Shown: positions 1 through 7,993, numbered from the stretch's first letter. The stretch: DNA of 38,764 bases from an uncultured bacterium (GCA_900319365.1 ONOE01000015.1:11135-49898), one strand, 5' to 3'. The notes: generated by a model from the sequence alone, not told the origin. Translations and numbers: made by a program.

Positions 1-9
1 AATTCATTT

Positions 10-170
10 CCCTCCACCTCTTGGGGGGAGGATGCCTGAAAGGCAGGAGAGGGGCTATAAAAATTGTCATTCTGAGGGCAAAGCCCGAAGAATCGCCTTA
101 TCCAACAAATAATAACGGTGCGAAGTGCAAGTGCACCCTACTTTTGTTATTGTTGGGTTTCACCCAACCT
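10..170. repeat. Repeat-dense intergenic block
   Basis: No gene is supported in the first 196 bases. The stretch holds several small hairpins: CCCTCC/GGGAGG at 10-15 and 26-31, TGCCT-GAA-AGGCA at 33-45, the GTCATTCTG...GAATCGCC unit at 66-97, a GGTGC...GCACC pair near 117-137, and GTTGGG-TTTCA-CCCAAC near 155-171. The 66-97 unit recurs inverted at 21311-21342, and the CCTCC/GGAGG type recurs near 12723 and 27650. This looks like stacked miniature interspersed repeats downstream of the prepilin-like gene. I see no clear U-tract terminator among them. Confidence 0.6.
66..97 (+). repeat. Interspersed hairpin repeat, GTCATTCTG family, copy 1
   Basis: The unit begins GTCATTCTGAGGGC and ends GCCCGAAGAATCGCC, with GGGC/GCCC forming the centre of a small hairpin. 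An inverted copy lies at 21311-21342. There the centre reads GCGGCT/AGCCG on the matching strand while the flanks are almost identical. This supports a dispersed repeat rather than coincidence. Confidence 0.65.
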
Positions 171-196
171 ACGGACTACCTGCTACGGGATGTATT

Positions 197-1402
197 TTAT
201 TCACCTATGCAAAGAGCTCTGGGACCCGAACCGCTTCCATTAGGATTAGTCTGTCCCTTTGACATTGCAGCAAGTGCGGTTTTATAAGGAATATACACCC
301 AATATATTCCCATATTAGGATTGTTCGTATCACTTTCATTTGACCATATTCTAAGCCAATCCGTGCTTTCTTTTACGCCTATATCTTTATATACGCTATC
401 TTTATTTTTGCTCCAATCTAATCCTGTAAATACTTGTCTTCTTGCACTCTGTTGACGAGCACTTTCTTCTGTAAAAGTAGAACCGGGGTACAACATTTCG
501 GCAATTTTAGCAAGCTCTGCTACGGTCGGTAATCTTCCCCCGACGACCTTTTCGCAATAATCTTTTGACATTTGCCAGTTGTCGTTACCGCCTGAATACG
601 TGGGTCTTGAGTAACTCGGATCGACTTTTTGGATTTCTTTGTACATATTATTATAATCGCTGTCAGAACCGCCTTGCACCTGACTTTTGACGCATAAATC
701 GCCCATATTTACAATGCAGCCCCTGGCTTTTAGCTCTTCTTTTTCGATGGCTTTACAATCTGACGTTATATCTTCTCTGCCTGTGAGCTTTTTATCAACT
801 CGCACAGCCAATTTTGCCCAGCAGTCTTTTATTTCAATCTTACCTCGTGCCAATATTTTCATTGTAAATTTATCAAACCCGTATTTTCTTGAATTTTGGC
901 ATTGGGTCGATTGACTTGTTTGACCGCAGTTTGGTTCTTTATCGCCGTTAACATCAACCGTTAAATAAATATAAGAATTAGGCATTCCAATTTTCAACTG
1001 AGAATCCGAAAACGTCCATATCATTCCGTCTTTTGTAAGAATAGTCTTGCCGCCGTTTTTGGTTTCTTTAACATCAAGTTTATCCGCAAAAAGTGTAATG
1101 AGTTTGGTTTGCGCATTATTTTTTTCTGCACCCCATTTTTCGCATCTGATATATCCCAGACCATCATCTAAACCCGCAGCTACTCTTTGTTTCGGATAAC
1201 AATATTGATCGTTTAGCAGGTTGCTTATTATAGTTTCTGTTGTATAAAACGCTCTTTTTGCCATAACAACGTTTTGATCGGGCAGCAAATTGTGAATAAT
1301 CGGCATCGAAATCGCCGTCAATATAGCAATTACGCCTAATGCAATCAAAAGCTCCGACAAAGTGAATGCATTTTTTTTAGATTTATTTATAAACTTCAAC
1401 AT
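197..1402 (-). CDS. Type IV prepilin-like protein with lectin/FGE-like C-terminus
   Basis: A 401-aa exported protein. Residues 1-11 are a short basic leader (MLKFINKSKKN). A class III prepilin cleavage site AFTLSELLIA follows, with Ala instead of Gly at -1, Phe at +1 and Glu at +5 of the mature protein, then about 20 hydrophobic residues. A prepilin peptidase of the PilD type would be expected to process it. It is long for a major pilin. The C-terminal third carries a cysteine-containing pattern (CEKVVGGRLPTVAELAKI, then WLRIWSN and a final RALCIGE). This resembles the DUF1566/FGE-like C-type-lectin fold seen on bacterial surface proteins, so it may be a minor pilin or pseudopilin with an adhesive tip; that role is inferred. 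A GGAG ribosome site sits 7 nt before the ATG. No other pilus genes are adjacent. The pilin-like N-terminus is well supported; the tail assignment is tentative. Confidence 0.8.
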   Translation of the reverse strand: MLKFINKSKKNAFTLSELLIALGVIAILTAISMPIIHNLLPDQNVVMAKRAFYTTETIISNLLNDQYCYPKQRVAAGLDDGLGYIRCEKWGAEKNNAQTKLITLFADKLDVKETKNGGKTILTKDGMIWTFSDSQLKIGMPNSYIYLTVDVNGDKEPNCGQTSQSTQCQNSRKYGFDKFTMKILARGKIEIKDCWAKLAVRVDKKLTGREDITSDCKAIEKEELKARGCIVNMGDLCVKSQVQGGSDSDYNNMYKEIQKVDPSYSRPTYSGGNDNWQMSKDYCEKVVGGRLPTVAELAKIAEMLYPGSTFTEESARQQSARRQVFTGLDWSKNKDSVYKDIGVKESTDWLRIWSNESDTNNPNMGIYWVYIPYKTALAAMSKGQTNPNGSGSGPRALCIGE

Positions 1403-1534
1403 ATCTCAACTCCATATCTGTGTATACATAAATTTTACATTATTTTTAAGCGTTATGCAATACATTTTCTATTTTTATTTGTGATTTTGTAGTATTCTTA
1501 TTTTGGAAAAGAGAGATTTAAAAAAGAGCATTTT

Positions 1535-2530
1535 ATGATTCACGAATTTTTATCAGATCCGAATTGGATAAATCCGCAAATAGATTACCTTTTGTGGCTG
1601 CAAAATATCAGAATGCACTCAAGCCGAATATTTGAAACAATATTTTTATACATTACAAGGCTTGGTGAATTATATATCCCGACAATCGTTATGGCGCTGA
1701 TTTACTGGTGTATCGATAGCGAAACGGGAATTTATTTGTTTGCGCTAAATGCATGCGGGCTTTGGCTGTCAAAAATTTTCAAAATGGCTGCATGTGTCTA
1801 CAGACCATGGGTTTTGAGTGATAAAATTCACCCTGCGCAAGCGGCAATAAAAATGGCTAAAGGTTATTCGTTCCCGAGTGGTCATACCCTTATGGCAACT
1901 ACCACATGGGGCGGTTTGGCTTTTGTCCTGAGAAAGCACAAAATAATTTGCGCATTGCTTGTAATTCTGGTACTTTTAATCGGGTTTTCAAGAAATTATG
2001 TTGGAGTTCATACTCCGCAAGACGTGCTTTGCAGTTTGTTTATCGGGTTGTTTCTCATTTTTGCCGTTTATTATCTTTTAAAATGGTGCACCAAAAACAA
2101 AAACAGATACCTCTATTTGCTGCCCGTTATTGATATTTTGGGGATAATTACTCTTTTATATATAATTTTCAAACCTTATCCCGCAGATTACGTAAACGGC
2201 AAACTGCTTGTCGACCCCAAAGGCGCAATTTATATTGCTGTTTTATATATGGGTTGGATTTTGGGAATTTTAAACGGTTTATTCTTATCAAAAAGATTTT
2301 TCCCGTTTGATGCACAAAAAGGAAGTTTAAAATTCAAAATAACAAGCGCTTTGGTAGGGATTATTTTGCTTGGCATAATTTGTGCCGCAACAGAAAATTA
2401 TCTTTTCGCATCAGACAGAAGTTTTGTTGTAGTATTCGGTTTGATGTTTGTTATCGGGCTGTTTATCACGGCAATTTATCCGTATATTTTAACAAAATTG
2501 CAAAATAAAACGGTCAAATCAGAAGATTAA
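1535..2530 (+). CDS. PAP2-family membrane phosphatase
   Basis: A 331-aa polytopic membrane protein with the three signature motifs of the PAP2 (type 2 phosphatidic acid phosphatase) family in order. They are KIFKMAACVYRPW (K-x8-RP type), SFPSGHTL (PSGH, general acid His) and SRNYVGVHTPQD (SR-x5-H-x3-D, nucleophile His). Family members dephosphorylate lipid phosphates such as phosphatidate or undecaprenyl pyrophosphate at the membrane face; the substrate cannot be read from sequence. After the catalytic core the protein continues with about four more hydrophobic segments (roughly residues 180-325), longer than minimal PAP2 enzymes. It stands alone: the prepilin-like gene is divergent and lysS converges on its end. 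The ribosome site is weak (AGAG, about 9 nt upstream). Confidence 0.88.
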   Translation: MIHEFLSDPNWINPQIDYLLWLQNIRMHSSRIFETIFLYITRLGELYIPTIVMALIYWCIDSETGIYLFALNACGLWLSKIFKMAACVYRPWVLSDKIHPAQAAIKMAKGYSFPSGHTLMATTTWGGLAFVLRKHKIICALLVILVLLIGFSRNYVGVHTPQDVLCSLFIGLFLIFAVYYLLKWCTKNKNRYLYLLPVIDILGIITLLYIIFKPYPADYVNGKLLVDPKGAIYIAVLYMGWILGILNGLFLSKRFFPFDAQKGSLKFKITSALVGIILLGIICAATENYLFASDRSFVVVFGLMFVIGLFITAIYPYILTKLQNKTVKSED

Positions 2531-2550
2531 ATTCAGATTTTGACCGTTTT
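2507..2550 (+). terminator. Hairpin terminator, PAP2 phosphatase gene
   Basis: AAAACGGTCAAA (2507-2518) pairs perfectly with TTTGACCGTTTT (2539-2550), a 12-bp stem with A-tract and T-tract ends. The left arm overlaps the last codons of the phosphatase gene. Because lysS ends at 2583 on the other strand, the symmetric stem could serve both convergent genes. Confidence 0.7.
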
Positions 2551-2582
2551 AAATATATTATGATTTTTTAAGATTATTCTTA

Positions 2583-4088
2583 CTAATCTTTTTTCTTCAA
2601 TGTCGGGAATGCGATAACATCACGAATTGACGGTGAATTTGTAAGTAACATTACAAGTCTGTCAATACCCATTCCTAAGCCGCCCATCGGAGGAACACCG
2701 TGCTCTAAAGCGCAAATGTAATCTTCATCAATCGGCATTGCTTCTTCATCGCCTTGAGCTTTTGCCTGCATTTGAGCTTCAAATCTTGCTCTCTGGTCTA
2801 TCGGATCCGTAAGTTCAGAGAACGCATTATCAATTTCCCAACCGTTAATTCTTGTTTCAAATCTTTCAGTCAATCTCGGATTATTTCTGTGAACTTTTGC
2901 CAAAGGTGAAATATCACGAGGATAATCATAAATATGTACGGGCTGAATCAAAGTCGGTTCAACTTTTTCTTCAAATACTTTATCTATAACCTGACCCCAG
3001 TTTGTGCATTCTGATGTATCAATATGAAGTTTTTCTGCTTCAATCAGGGCATCTTCAAAAGTTTCAACTTTATTAAAGTCTACGCCCGTAGCTTCTTCAA
3101 CCGCACCGAGCATTGTCTTTCTATCCCATGGCGGAGTTAAATCGATTTCATTATCACCGTATTTAATCTTTGTAGTGCCTAAGACTTCTTTTGCAACGTA
3201 AGAAACAAGTTCTTCAATCAAATCCATCATATCAAAATAATCAACATAGGCCTGATAAAGTTCAATCATGGTAAATTCAGGGTTATGACGGGTATCGATA
3301 CCCTCATTTCTGAACGATCTGTTGATTTCGAAAATTCTTTCGCTTACACCGCCGACCATAAGTCTTTTCAAATACAATTCCGGTGCAATTCTCAAATACA
3401 TATCCATATCTAAAGTGTTATGATGAGTGATGAACGGTCTTGCATTCGCACCGCCTGCCTGCGGGTGAAGCATAGGTGTTTCGACTTCCATAAAACCTTT
3501 GTTGATTAAAAATTCTCTTATCTTTTGGATAATCAAACTTCTTTGTTGGAAAGTCTTGCGAACATCCTCATTCATAATCATATCAACATATCTTTGACGA
3601 TATTTTGTTTCAACATCAGTCAAGCCGTGAAATTTTTCGGGCAAAGGCAAAAGCGATTTAGATAACATCGTAATTGATGTTGATTTTATGGTAAGTTCAC
3701 CTCTGGGAGTTCTGCGAACGGTTCCCTCAAACCCGACGATATCACCTATATCAACAGCCTTTAATGTTTTCATATCTTCAGGTGATAAATTTTCTTTGTG
3801 TGAAAAAATTTGGATTTTCCCAGACGGATCAACAAGGTCAATAAACATACCCGAATTACGAACCGCCATTACACGTCCCGCAACTTTGTAGCTGTCTTGA
3901 GTTTCTTCCCCTGCTGCCAAATCTTTGTATTTGTCCTGCAAACCCTGTGCAGATATATTTTTATCAAATTTATACGGATAAGGATTGATCCCTCTTTCTC
4001 TTAAAGCGTTTGCTTTTTCAATCCTGACTTCACGGATTCTGCCTTCCGATGCTCCGATTTCTTTTGATTTTTGATGATTTTCTGTCAT
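2583..4088 (-). CDS. lysS: Lysyl-tRNA synthetase, class II
   Basis: Charges tRNA-Lys with lysine in the cytoplasm. From the chosen start (MTENHQKS) the protein is 501 aa, the usual bacterial LysS length. An N-terminal OB-fold anticodon-binding domain covers about residues 60-160 (VAGRVMAVRNSGMFIDL). The class II catalytic core follows, with motif 2 in RIFEINRSFRNEG...HNPEFTMIELY and motif 3 in GLGMGIDRLVMLLTN. An in-frame extension upstream to 4202 exists, but its 38 residues are hydrophobic and do not look like LysS. An AGAGGGA ribosome site lies about 8 nt before the ATG at 4088, so I chose that start. It is transcribed alone, with repeat DNA behind it. Confidence 0.97.
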   Translation of the reverse strand: MTENHQKSKEIGASEGRIREVRIEKANALRERGINPYPYKFDKNISAQGLQDKYKDLAAGEETQDSYKVAGRVMAVRNSGMFIDLVDPSGKIQIFSHKENLSPEDMKTLKAVDIGDIVGFEGTVRRTPRGELTIKSTSITMLSKSLLPLPEKFHGLTDVETKYRQRYVDMIMNEDVRKTFQQRSLIIQKIREFLINKGFMEVETPMLHPQAGGANARPFITHHNTLDMDMYLRIAPELYLKRLMVGGVSERIFEINRSFRNEGIDTRHNPEFTMIELYQAYVDYFDMMDLIEELVSYVAKEVLGTTKIKYGDNEIDLTPPWDRKTMLGAVEEATGVDFNKVETFEDALIEAEKLHIDTSECTNWGQVIDKVFEEKVEPTLIQPVHIYDYPRDISPLAKVHRNNPRLTERFETRINGWEIDNAFSELTDPIDQRARFEAQMQAKAQGDEEAMPIDEDYICALEHGVPPMGGLGMGIDRLVMLLTNSPSIRDVIAFPTLKKKD

Positions 4089-4212
4089 TTCAACTTCCCT
4101 CTTAATCTTGTTCGTAAGCAAGAATATAATAACATAAACAAAATAAATATGGACAACAGGTTTTTGCGTATGGGTAAGTCTATCAGCGGATAAATCATTC
4201 ATTTGTTAAATA

Positions 4213-4289
4213 TCGGCATAGCACCCCAAGGGTATTTCCATTCTCTAATGCTCACTATGTTCTCCTAGAGAATGTGGGCACAATGCCGA
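4213..4289. repeat. Interspersed repeat, GTCGGCAT family, copy A
   Basis: Outer arms TCGGCAT (4213-4219) and ATGCCGA (4283-4289) enclose the shared core AGCACCCCAAGGGTATTT and an inner inverted pair, CATTCTCTA/TAGAGAATG. The core is identical to the one at 25652-25672 and close to that at 34261-34279. It fills most of the gap between lysS and the next minus-strand gene. A related GGGCATACCC piece follows near 4311. Confidence 0.7.
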
Positions 4290-4344
4290 ATTACACCAGA
4301 TAAGAAAATATGGGCATACCCTACTTTTATTAATGTTCTTAAAT

Positions 4345-5100
4345 CTAAAACTTGATATTTGTGCCAAAGTTGATTTGTGAGCTTGAAGGTGCGCCGTTGG
4401 TGTACTGAACCTGCCCTGCGCCTGCGCTAAAGTCCATTCTGTCAGCATCTTTAAAAGGGTTTATCTTAACAGAAACTTCCTCTTTGGTCGAACCGCTGTT
4501 TAAATTCTTGGAAAACTTATTCTGAACGGATAATTTTTTATTAATTCTGTATTCGGGAGCAACCGAAATCGTGCCTTTCATTTGCTGCGACGGGGCTGCA
4601 AGCGAATCATTGCTATATGATGCATTAACTGATGTTTTGCTGTTCAAATTGTAATTTGAATACAAAGTTCTTGTCTGCGTTGCGCTATCAGGTGTAAATG
4701 TAGTATCATACTTTGCGCCGACATTACCTTTTTTGAATTTCTTTTCTCTTTTATAAGATGTGGTTTTCTTTTGATAAGCACGATCGGTATCGTACAAATT
4801 CATATTCTGCTGTTGTACATTATCTGAAGAATAGCTCGTTTCGCTATTCAAATTTTCTTTACTGACTTTATTTGAAACTTTTTTGGTTTTGACTTTTGAC
4901 ATATCAAGTTCAATCGCACCGTCATCTTGAGAAACAGTCTGTTCGCTATCTTCGTCCTGCATTTGCAATTGCACGGGTTCTTCCTCCTGCTCGGGCGGTA
5001 CAATTATACCGTAATCGTCTGCGTTGTCAGCATAGCTGCAAGGTATTGAAAAAGCCCCGAATGCGAGCAAGATAAATGATATTTTAAGCAGTTTGTTCAT
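4345..5100 (-). CDS. Secreted protein, possibly outer-membrane associated
   Basis: Not recognised as a named family. The 251-aa product starts with a clear signal peptide (MNKLLKISFILLAFGAF...CSYA, cleavage probably after the Ala near residue 24). An acidic Glu/Asp/Gln-rich stretch follows (about 30-65), then a basic Lys/Ser/Asn-rich middle. The second half (about 130-251) alternates polar and hydrophobic residues, as in beta strands, and the protein ends in Phe (NFGTNIKF), as many outer-membrane beta proteins do. It overlaps the end of pnuC by 17 nt, so the two are surely cotranscribed. The coupling hints at a surface or periplasmic role linked to nicotinamide riboside uptake, but that is inference. 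An AGGG ribosome site lies 9 nt upstream. Low-complexity composition could mislead homology searches. Confidence 0.75.
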   Translation of the reverse strand: MNKLLKISFILLAFGAFSIPCSYADNADDYGIIVPPEQEEEPVQLQMQDEDSEQTVSQDDGAIELDMSKVKTKKVSNKVSKENLNSETSYSSDNVQQQNMNLYDTDRAYQKKTTSYKREKKFKKGNVGAKYDTTFTPDSATQTRTLYSNYNLNSKTSVNASYSNDSLAAPSQQMKGTISVAPEYRINKKLSVQNKFSKNLNSGSTKEEVSVKINPFKDADRMDFSAGAGQVQYTNGAPSSSQINFGTNIKF

Positions 5101-5782
5101 TTTTTATTTCCCTATTCCAGTTATACCAAAAATACAAGCCCAGAACAAAATACGTCGACCACATCAAAATAGTTGCAAAGCAATGTGAGCCATGCATATA
5201 TGCTCCTATCCACATTATTATACTCAATCCGTTAATAATCGTCCACAAATACCATTGTTCGATACATCTTTTTATCGTTAAAATAAACGCCACGACTGAC
5301 AAAACAGTAGTAACAGAATCAATTAAAGAATTTGAATCGCCGTAATGTTTCAAAACAAAATACAATGCCGTAATAAGCACAACCGATCCAAATGAATATA
5401 ACAGGCGTTCTTTTAGGGATAATTTCGTTTTATAAATTTCTTGCGTTTCTTTTTTCATGTGTTTTTTCCATTTTGCAATTCCGACAAACTGCATAGGGAA
5501 ATAATAGAGCATATTCAAGCATAAATTGCCCCAGAATTGATTTTGAAAAGATATTATCGAATAACAGATATTTGAAATCATTCCAAACCCGTAGCAGGAA
5601 ATTTTGCCTTTACCTGCCGTTATTGTTGCACAAATTCCGCATATTGCAGAAATCACGGCAACCGTTTTATCCCTCATATAAACGGATATCAAAACTATTA
5701 ATAAAATTTCGGCAGGAAAAATAATTCTCTCATACTTTCCCCAGCCTTTTAATTCTCCCTTAGCAAAATCTGTTATTTTCAT
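5084..5782 (-). CDS. pnuC: Nicotinamide riboside transporter PnuC
   Basis: A 232-aa inner-membrane protein with about seven hydrophobic segments, matching the PnuC family in length and pattern. Recognisable pieces are NMLYYFPMQFVGIAKW, with the aromatic/Trp cluster on a helix, and EQWYLWTIINGLSIIMW near the end, corresponding to the family's conserved W-x2-W region. PnuC carries nicotinamide riboside across the cytoplasmic membrane by facilitated diffusion, feeding NAD salvage. It is first in a two-gene unit with the secreted protein at 4345-5100. The leader contains a 9-bp inverted repeat (5798-5832) overlapping AT-rich promoter-like sequence and, further up, a strong hairpin (5842-5879), so regulation at the leader is plausible. 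Confidence 0.88.
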   Translation of the reverse strand: MKITDFAKGELKGWGKYERIIFPAEILLIVLISVYMRDKTVAVISAICGICATITAGKGKISCYGFGMISNICYSIISFQNQFWGNLCLNMLYYFPMQFVGIAKWKKHMKKETQEIYKTKLSLKERLLYSFGSVVLITALYFVLKHYGDSNSLIDSVTTVLSVVAFILTIKRCIEQWYLWTIINGLSIIMWIGAYMHGSHCFATILMWSTYFVLGLYFWYNWNREIKNEQTA

Positions 5783-5797
5783 ATTTTTATTCTACCA

Positions 5798-5832
5798 TGA
5801 ACTTTTGCTTATTATATAATTATAAAAGTTCA
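5798..5832. promoter_or_regulatory. Inverted repeat in the pnuC leader/promoter
   Basis: TGAACTTTT (5798-5806) and AAAAGTTCA (5824-5832) are perfect 9-bp arms around a 17-bp AT-rich spacer holding TATATAAT-like -10 sequence on both strands. It could be an operator for a dimeric repressor of pnuC, or an RNA hairpin in its leader. The sequence alone does not decide. Confidence 0.45.
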
Positions 5833-5841
5833 ACTTTAGAA

Positions 5842-5879
5842 AAAACTCTCTCATCTTAATAAACAAAGATGGGAGTTTT
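5842..5879. terminator. Terminator-like hairpin between divergent genes
   Basis: AAAACTC (5842-5848) pairs with GAGTTTT (5873-5879), and CATCTT (5852-5857) with AAGATG (5866-5871), around a small bulge and an 8-nt loop. Read on the minus strand the stem is followed by six T; on the plus strand by four. The genes on either side are transcribed away from it, so it does not end an obvious gene. It may be an attenuator in the pnuC leader or an insulator. Confidence 0.5.
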
Positions 5880-5890
5880 AACCACTATAT

Positions 5891-6937
5891 ATGCGCATAA
5901 ACGGTATTACAAATAAAATATTAACCAATAAAACTTTTTTAAAGGGATTAGAAAAAATTTCAGACCACGGGACATCTTTCGGCGCTGCCGCATCGCTTGC
6001 CATGGCGCTCGGGGTAAGGACTTTTTCAATCTACAATACGCCTGATGTTGGAAAAGAAAATAAGCTCTACCTTATGGCAAATTCCATCTGCTCGGGACTT
6101 GTAAAATTCGGACTGGTTGAAGCTGTTGCGCTCCCGATTGAAAACGCCGTAAACAGAATTGACAAAAATTCCGCCAAATATCTTCAAGCATCCACCCTGA
6201 AAAATTTCAACCCAAATTCTCGGGGCTACAAATTTATTACCCAGATTATTAAGTTAAGCACAGGAGTTCTGACAGCTATCCCCAAATCCGTAATTACGGT
6301 AGCTTTAATCCCTATTGTTATGGCTAAAGTTTTTAAATTCAATCCGTTTGATGAAATAAAAAAAGCAGCCGAAAAATATCCGTATAAAAATATCCCCAAT
6401 CCGTTTTTAAAAGAAAAACCGCCGGAACCTAAAAAAGAAAGTGAATTATCCGTACCGTTTACGGGCAGGCTCGGCGATAAACTTTCAAAAAGCATAGGTA
6501 AAATTATTAACAATAAAAAAGTTCAAAATTTTGCAAAGAAATACGAAATGGAAGATGAAGATATTTATAAACACGTAACCGCCCTGACAGACGTTATGCT
6601 TACATCTGCCGCAGTTGCTCAAACCAACAAATCTGACAGCATAAAAGAAAATTGCAAAAAAGTTTTAAATTACAATAACATAATTTCAACCGCAATCTCA
6701 ATAGGCGCAATGTATACTTTTGACGATCTCATTAAAAAACACACAACCGAATCACTTGAAAAATTCAAAGAATTAAACAAAAATAACCCCAAACTTCCAA
6801 AATATATTCAAGGAATGAACATTCTCCGCCCGACAATAATTTGCGCCGTGGTATATTACGGAATACTTCCGATGTTTTCTACATTTATGTCGGATAAAAT
6901 AGAAAAATTTGTAAATCGCAATAAAAAAGCGGGATAA
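5891..6937 (+). CDS. Hypothetical membrane protein, 348 aa
   Basis: No named family recognised. Hydrophobic, Ala/Leu-rich stretches near residues 30-45, 65-90, 130-155, 230-270 and 310-335 suggest several membrane-associated segments. A basic, Pro/Lys-rich linker lies near residues 165-215 (NPFLKEKPPEPKKES). There is no signal peptide. Its style (small-residue helices, Lys-rich tails, an FGAAASLAMALG stretch) resembles the two proteins at 23697-24868. All three look like the lineage-specific hypothetical proteins common in gut Melainabacteria, as I remember them. It is a single-gene unit: a hairpin precedes it, and a terminator overlaps its stop codon. The start has no clear Shine-Dalgarno, since the nearest GGGAG is 15 nt away. 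Confidence 0.75.
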   Translation: MRINGITNKILTNKTFLKGLEKISDHGTSFGAAASLAMALGVRTFSIYNTPDVGKENKLYLMANSICSGLVKFGLVEAVALPIENAVNRIDKNSAKYLQASTLKNFNPNSRGYKFITQIIKLSTGVLTAIPKSVITVALIPIVMAKVFKFNPFDEIKKAAEKYPYKNIPNPFLKEKPPEPKKESELSVPFTGRLGDKLSKSIGKIINNKKVQNFAKKYEMEDEDIYKHVTALTDVMLTSAAVAQTNKSDSIKENCKKVLNYNNIISTAISIGAMYTFDDLIKKHTTESLEKFKELNKNNPKLPKYIQGMNILRPTIICAVVYYGILPMFSTFMSDKIEKFVNRNKKAG

Positions 6938-6949
6938 AACCCGCCTTTT
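6929..6949 (+). terminator. Rho-independent terminator of the 348-aa gene
   Basis: GCGGG (6929-6933), loop ATAAAA, CCCGC (6940-6944), then CTTTT. The stop codon lies in the loop. Confidence 0.85.
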
Positions 6950-6957
6950 CGTTAGTA

Positions 6958-7470
6958 TTATAAAACCTGTACCAATTCTTCTTTTGTTTTGGATTTTGAA
7001 TGCATAGGCGACGGAGCCGCATCATCTGCGGGGTACCCGACAGGATACAATCCGACAATGTCATAATCTTTTAATTGCGGAAATTCTTCTTTCAAAACAT
7101 TCGGGTTGAAATATCCGACCCATGTTGTTCCCAAACCGAGATCATGAACTTCAAGCATCAAATGTGTTCCGACAATTGCTGCATCAATTTCGGCACCGTT
7201 TTTGTTATCAAATTTTCTGACAAAAGAATTTTTAGAATCAGCCCCGACTGCAAAAATCAATTTTGCTCCAAATGTGTACGGAGTAGCTTTTGCAACTTTT
7301 TCTATCGATTTTTCACTATTAAAAATAAAAATCTTGAACGGTTGAAAATTTACGGCCGTAGGCGCTGCAAGGCATGCCTCAATTATTTTATCAACTTTTT
7401 CACTTTCAACAGGTTTATCACTAAACTTTCTGCAAGAAAATCTTTCTTTTGCGAAATCTAAAAAACTCAT
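6958..7470 (-). CDS. Nitroreductase-family FMN oxidoreductase
   Basis: A 170-aa flavoprotein of the nitroreductase superfamily. The N-terminal ERFSCRKFSDKPV carries the Arg-x-Ser-x-Arg type contacts that bind FMN phosphate. AAPTAVNFQPFKIFIF is the usual A-P-(S/T)-A-x-N-x-Q-P motif, and GLGTTWVGYF is the conserved C-terminal Gly-rich flavin contact. Members reduce nitro compounds, quinones or other acceptors with NAD(P)H, acting as dimers; the true substrate is unknown. It is short but complete for the subgroup found in anaerobes. A strong AGGAGGT ribosome site lies just before the ATG. It is a stand-alone gene behind the terminator at 7508-7541. Confidence 0.92.
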   Translation of the reverse strand: MSFLDFAKERFSCRKFSDKPVESEKVDKIIEACLAAPTAVNFQPFKIFIFNSEKSIEKVAKATPYTFGAKLIFAVGADSKNSFVRKFDNKNGAEIDAAIVGTHLMLEVHDLGLGTTWVGYFNPNVLKEEFPQLKDYDIVGLYPVGYPADDAAPSPMHSKSKTKEELVQVL

Positions 7471-7507
7471 AATAACCTCCTATCAATTTACATAAAAAAT
7501 AATAACA

Positions 7508-7541
7508 TAAAAATGGAAAGGGCCTCGTCGGCCCTTTCCAT
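7508..7541 (-). terminator. Terminator downstream of HAD phosphatase 1
   Basis: On the minus strand ATGGAAAGGGCC pairs perfectly with GGCCCTTTCCAT (12-bp stem, 5-nt loop GACGA) and is followed by TTTTT. It ends transcripts coming from the HAD gene whose stop is at 7641, and insulates the nitroreductase gene. Confidence 0.88.
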
Positions 7542-7640
7542 TCTAAAATGAACAAAAATAACAGTATGAAAACTGCTATTAATATTATAAACTATTTTTC
7601 AGACTTTTCAACCCTGTTTAATACAATATGTTAAAAAATT

Positions 7641-7979
7641 TTAATTATTTTTATACCATACTTTAAAATCCCTTATTTCATTTGTTAAATCCGAATAATT
7701 GCCGTTAAAATTAATAGCTCTGTCATCAATTATCAAGTAACTCGGTTCTTTTACATTGGTAACATTTCGAACATATTTATCAAGTTTATTATCAATAAGC
7801 CATTTTGAAGTACATAAAAGATTTCTTGCTGTAAAAATTACAATCGCATAATTTTTCGAAAGATTCTCCAAAAATTTATCTGCCCCTGTTTTCATAGGAG
7901 GGAAATAAGTTTCATTGAAGTTCCCATTATAATTATTTAATACACCATCCAAATCAATAAGCACAGTCTTTTTGTACAT
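7641..7979 (-). CDS. Small HAD-superfamily phosphatase (XRE-HAD module 1)
   Basis: A 112-aa capless HAD-like protein with all four motifs. LIDLDGVLN holds the nucleophile Asp9 and general acid Asp11; FTARN holds Thr50; Lys77 lies in NVTNVK; and LIIDDRAI holds Asp85 and Asp86, which bind magnesium. The arrangement resembles small NT5C-like 5'(3')-nucleotidases and the phosphatase half of phage polynucleotide kinases, so a nucleotide or nucleic-acid phosphate is the likely substrate; this is inference. A clear AGAGG ribosome site precedes the start. The gene is divergent from the XRE regulator at 8046, with 66 bp between them. A paralogous pair sits at 29225-29914; the two HAD proteins are about 45-50% identical by eye. 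No membrane or export signal is present. Confidence 0.85.
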   Translation of the reverse strand: MYKKTVLIDLDGVLNNYNGNFNETYFPPMKTGADKFLENLSKNYAIVIFTARNLLCTSKWLIDNKLDKYVRNVTNVKEPSYLIIDDRAINFNGNYSDLTNEIRDFKVWYKNN

Positions 7980-7993
7980 ATTATACCTCTATC

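Noticed and set aside
21-287. An 88-codon plus-strand reading frame across the window's left flank
   Set aside because: It runs through stacked hairpin repeats and antisense to the end of the prepilin-like gene, with no ribosome site or family resemblance.
4089-4202. N-terminal extension of LysS
   Set aside because: In frame but not LysS-like; a good ribosome site precedes the ATG at 4088, which gives the normal protein length.
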